This document shows positions 14,354-15,377 of a stretch of 15,377 nucleotides of DNA, piece after piece. The DNA is from DSAR01 sp034437315 (lineage in GTDB: Bacteria; Chloroflexota; Anaerolineae; B4-G1). Under the pieces are notes generated by a model that did not search any database, was not told the origin of the DNA, and saw only the letters and a program-made list of their open reading frames with translations. Each line of letters opens with the position of its first letter. Position 1 is the first letter of the stretch. The position numbers and the translations under genes are program-made. The DNA lies in contig DAOTUC010000120.1 of the NCBI GenBank assembly GCA_034437315.1, positions 1-15,377 on the forward strand, read 5' to 3'.

Positions 14354-14653
14354 ATGTATAAACTGTTAATGTCTTGGAATATCCGCCCGGGGAGAGAGGA
14401 CGAGTACTTCGAATTTGTCATGCGAGAGCTTGGCCCAGGCCTGGTCAAGTTAGGTATCCGCCCCACGGACGCCTGGTACACGCAATATGGCGACCATCCA
14501 CAAATTCTTCAGGGAGGTGTGACGGAAGAGCTGGATCATTTACAAAAGGCGCTCACCTCTGAAGAGTGGCGACGGATAAAGAAGAAATTGTTGACCTACG
14601 TGACCGATTATGACCAAAAGATCATCCACGCCAGCGGGGGATTCCAACTGTAG
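14354..14653 (+). CDS. Conserved 99-residue protein, possible dimeric alpha/beta-barrel fold
   Basis: This small soluble protein begins MYKLLMSWNIRPGREDEYFE, where a beta strand leads into a helix. That is the usual opening of ferredoxin-like dimeric alpha/beta-barrel domains (ABM or NIPSNAP-like), and conserved-looking motifs WYTQYG (41-46) and EEWRRIKKKL (70-79) follow. No catalytic residues can be assigned and no family name is certain. The ATG at 14354 is preceded by AAGGG with suitable spacing. It is the last gene of the operon with the MBL-fold and TPR genes, ending before a hairpin at 14683. A role as a small ligand-binding or scaffold protein is possible but unsupported. Confidence 0.8.
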   Translation: MYKLLMSWNIRPGREDEYFEFVMRELGPGLVKLGIRPTDAWYTQYGDHPQILQGGVTEELDHLQKALTSEEWRRIKKKLLTYVTDYDQKIIHASGGFQL

Positions 14654-14682
14654 ATCGGGGCCGTCCAGTTCATAACAGAAAA

Positions 14683-14726
14683 GAAACCAGGTTTTCCCTA
14701 AACTACGAAGGCATAAACCTGGTTTC
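14683..14726 (-). terminator. Long-stem hairpin between convergent genes (probable terminator of fmdB)
   Basis: GAAACCAGGTTT (14683-14694) and AAACCTGGTTTC (14715-14726) form a perfect 12-bp stem with a 20-base loop. On the minus strand it is followed by TTTTCTGTT, which fits a terminator for fmdB. On the plus strand the exit (ACTGTCTTATC) has few T residues, though it may also slow the operon ending at 14653. The loop is long for an intrinsic terminator, so a dispersed palindromic repeat is an alternative. No target duplication flanks it. Confidence 0.6.
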
Positions 14727-14737
14727 ACTGTCTTATC

Positions 14738-14746
14738 AAACGATAT
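14738..14746. repeat. Left copy of the 9-bp direct repeat (target duplication)
   Basis: AAACGATAT here matches 14832-14840 exactly (10 bases if the preceding C is counted, but that base belongs to the right terminal repeat of the element). The two copies bracket 14747-14831. Confidence 0.7.
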
Positions 14747-14831
14747 GGGTGTGTTTCAAATGTTTGTCGTGCGGGCGCTTTTACGGCGATAAATCGCCTA
14801 CTACGAGCTTGGACCCAAATGAAACGCACCC
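14747..14831. mobile_element. 85-bp MITE-like element
   Basis: The left end is GGGTGTGTTTCA (14747-14758). The right end is TGAAACGCACCC (14820-14831), whose reverse complement differs from the left at one base in 12. Perfect 9-bp direct repeats AAACGATAT flank it directly. Terminal inverted repeats plus a target-site duplication are the mark of a transposed element. It is far too short to encode a transposase, so it would need one elsewhere in the genome. Inside is a small hairpin, GGCGA-TAAA-TCGCC (14785-14798). It lies between fmdB's stop and the hairpin at 14683-14726, and so becomes part of the fmdB 3' untranslated region. The transposase family is not assigned. Confidence 0.65.
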
Positions 14832-14840
14832 AAACGATAT
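14832..14840. repeat. Right copy of the 9-bp direct repeat (target duplication)
   Basis: AAACGATAT, identical to 14738-14746, abuts the right inverted repeat of the 85-bp element. Confidence 0.7.
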
Positions 14841-14877
14841 AGCGATCCAGCGCGTTCCCATCCTGTTGTCGATGGGG

Positions 14878-15189
14878 TTATTCGCTCTTGCTCTCGCTTT
14901 TTTTGTCGCTACTCTTGTCAGCGGCGGATTCGGTCGACTTGGATGCGCCTCCTTTCGAAGACCCTTCCGAAGACGTGGACGACTTGTTCGCCGGACTGGC
15001 TGTGCTCGATTTAGCCCGATTATCGGTCACGTAGAAACCAGATCCTTTGAAAATAATGCCCACGGGATGGATGAGACGATGCACATCGCCTCCACAATCC
15101 GGGCAGACCTTGACCGGTTCTTCAGTCATACGCTGTCGACGCTCGAATCGAACGCCGCAATCTTCACATTGATATTCATATAACGGCAT
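14878..15189 (-). CDS. FmdB-family zinc-ribbon protein
   Basis: This 103-residue protein has the N-terminal FmdB/CxxC_CXXC_SSSS zinc ribbon: MPLYEYQCEDCGVRFE with C8 and C11, then VCPDCGG with the second pair about 17-20 residues later, followed by HRLIHP and the IIFKGSGFYVTD motif. The last 45 residues are a Ser/Lys-rich, low-complexity tail (many SSK/KSS units), probably disordered. The reading frame extends upstream to 15240, but the promoter's -10 box lies at 15212-15217, so that longer start is ruled out; MPLYEY is the family start and has GGAGGTGG before it. FmdB was named as a putative regulator of formamidase genes; the role of the broad family is unknown. No formamidase gene is nearby. 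Confidence 0.93.
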   Translation of the reverse strand: MPLYEYQCEDCGVRFERRQRMTEEPVKVCPDCGGDVHRLIHPVGIIFKGSGFYVTDNRAKSSTASPANKSSTSSEGSSKGGASKSTESAADKSSDKKSESKSE

Positions 15190-15197
15190 AATTCGTT

Positions 15198-15205
15198 CCA
15201 CCTCC
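15198..15205 (-). promoter_or_regulatory. Ribosome binding site of fmdB
   Basis: On the minus strand this reads GGAGGTGG, 8 bases before the ATG at 15189 (10 bases counted from the end of GGAGGT). It lies almost at the predicted transcription start, so the leader is only about 16 bases. Confidence 0.75.
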
Positions 15206-15211
15206 GCGCGC

Positions 15212-15240
15212 ATTATACCGCGAATTTTAGGCTTGCGCAA
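15212..15240 (-). promoter_or_regulatory. Sigma-70-type promoter of fmdB
   Basis: On the minus strand the -35 is TTGCGC (complement of 15235-15240) and the -10 is TATAAT (complement of 15212-15217), 17 bases apart. Transcription would begin near 15205. The -35 lies inside an 18-bp perfect palindrome. Confidence 0.68.
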
Positions 15241-15245
15241 GCCTA
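15228..15245. repeat. Perfect 18-bp palindrome over the fmdB -35 box
   Basis: TAGGCTTGCGCAAGCCTA equals its own reverse complement. It covers the -35 hexamer of fmdB and lies 12 bases past the stop of the preceding minus-strand frame. It could be a repressor operator, a terminator hairpin for the upstream gene, or both. On the minus strand the exit is AAATTCG, with no T-run; on the plus strand it is TTTAC. Confidence 0.6.
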
Positions 15246-15257
15246 TTTACGGGAGCG

Positions 15258-15377
15258 TTACACGCTTGGGACAGCCTCCTGAAGAAGTTCGGGGGGCCAT
15301 CCGAGTAATTGTCCCCGCAAGACTCGGGCTATGGGCATCTGGCTGATGTCGTAGCCAGCCAATTCAAGGGGACACTT
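15258..15377 (-). CDS. Partial reading frame, 3' end only, function unknown
   Basis: Reading the minus strand from the window edge, one frame stays open for 39 codons to a TAA at 15258-15260. It includes AGYDISQMPIARVLRGQLLG and ends with ELLQEAVPSV. The mix of hydrophobic and charged residues looks protein-like, but no family is recognised and its start lies outside the window. Short inverted copies of GTCCCC and GGGGAC (15311-15316 and 15369-15374) lie within it. A non-coding end of a mobile element therefore remains possible. Confidence 0.35.
   Translation of the reverse strand, partial: KCPLELAGYDISQMPIARVLRGQLLGWPPELLQEAVPSV

Noticed and set aside
14857..14876. Hairpin CCCATC/GATGGG just after the fmdB stop
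   Set aside because: The stem is only 6 bp, the loop 8 bases, and there is no T-run on the minus strand, so it is not supported as a terminator.
14749..15183. 144-residue plus-strand frame
   Set aside because: It runs across the 85-bp element and antisense to fmdB; it is a shadow without domain support.
15190..15240. Longer N-terminus for FmdB (MRKPKIRGIMRAEVERI)
   Set aside because: The -10 box at 15212-15217 lies inside this stretch, and all FmdB-type proteins begin at MPxYEYxC.
1..15377. CRISPR array, defence island or prophage
   Set aside because: There are no regularly spaced repeats, no cas, restriction, toxin-antitoxin or phage genes, and composition is even across the window.

Overview
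The window reads as ordinary bacterial chromosome of moderately high GC content. The gene set is ClpC with a UVR linker, a four-domain S1 protein, a DUF4349 lipoprotein, tsaE-tsaB-rimI, a type-4 uracil-DNA glycosylase and an FmdB-type zinc ribbon. Several conserved proteins of unknown function sit beside them. Together these suggest a member of the Chloroflexota (Anaerolineae/Caldilineae-like). That placement is an inference from gene content and protein style; no rRNA is present to prove it. No tRNA, rRNA, CRISPR array, phage module or complete insertion sequence was seen.

Layout. 3-1223 (+) is a GT4-type glycosyltransferase. It converges on a minus-strand block: clpC (1304-3847) and an S1-domain protein (3911-5200), with a good promoter at 5233-5260 and a clear terminator at 1244-1273. 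A DUF4349 lipoprotein (5385-6293) and a calcineurin-like phosphoesterase (6470-7198, TTG start) follow, also on the minus strand. A 414-bp non-coding stretch (7199-7612) holds divergent promoters. Next come the plus-strand genes tsaE-tsaB-rimI (7613-9460), a family-4 uracil-DNA glycosylase (9573-10175), a four-helix membrane protein (10188-10592) and a winged-helix-like protein of unknown function (10618-11409). A convergent aldo/keto reductase (11490-12500, -) is separated by a second promoter-bearing gap (12501-12850) from a plus-strand operon. That operon encodes a metallo-beta-lactamase-fold protein lacking its metal-binding histidines, a membrane-anchored TPR protein and a 99-aa conserved small protein (12851-14653). 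The window closes with fmdB on the minus strand (14878-15189) and the 3' end of another minus-strand reading frame.

How the genes work together. ClpC and the S1 protein serve protein quality control and translation. TsaE and TsaB take part in tRNA t6A37 synthesis, with RimI as the usual neighbour; TsaD and TsaC are not in the window. The uracil-DNA glycosylase repairs deaminated cytosine. The remainder is envelope or housekeeping material of uncertain role.

Most notable observations. (1) A compact 85-bp transposon-like element (14747-14831) has 12-bp terminal inverted repeats flanked by a perfect 9-bp direct repeat, which makes it a miniature element (MITE) candidate; it sits between fmdB and its probable terminator. 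(2) An MBL-fold protein has lost several metal ligands but stays intact and in an operon. (3) A perfect 18-bp palindrome overlaps the -35 box of fmdB. (4) Alternative hairpins abut the ribosome binding site of the DUF4349 gene. No clearly new defence or multi-gene system could be supported.
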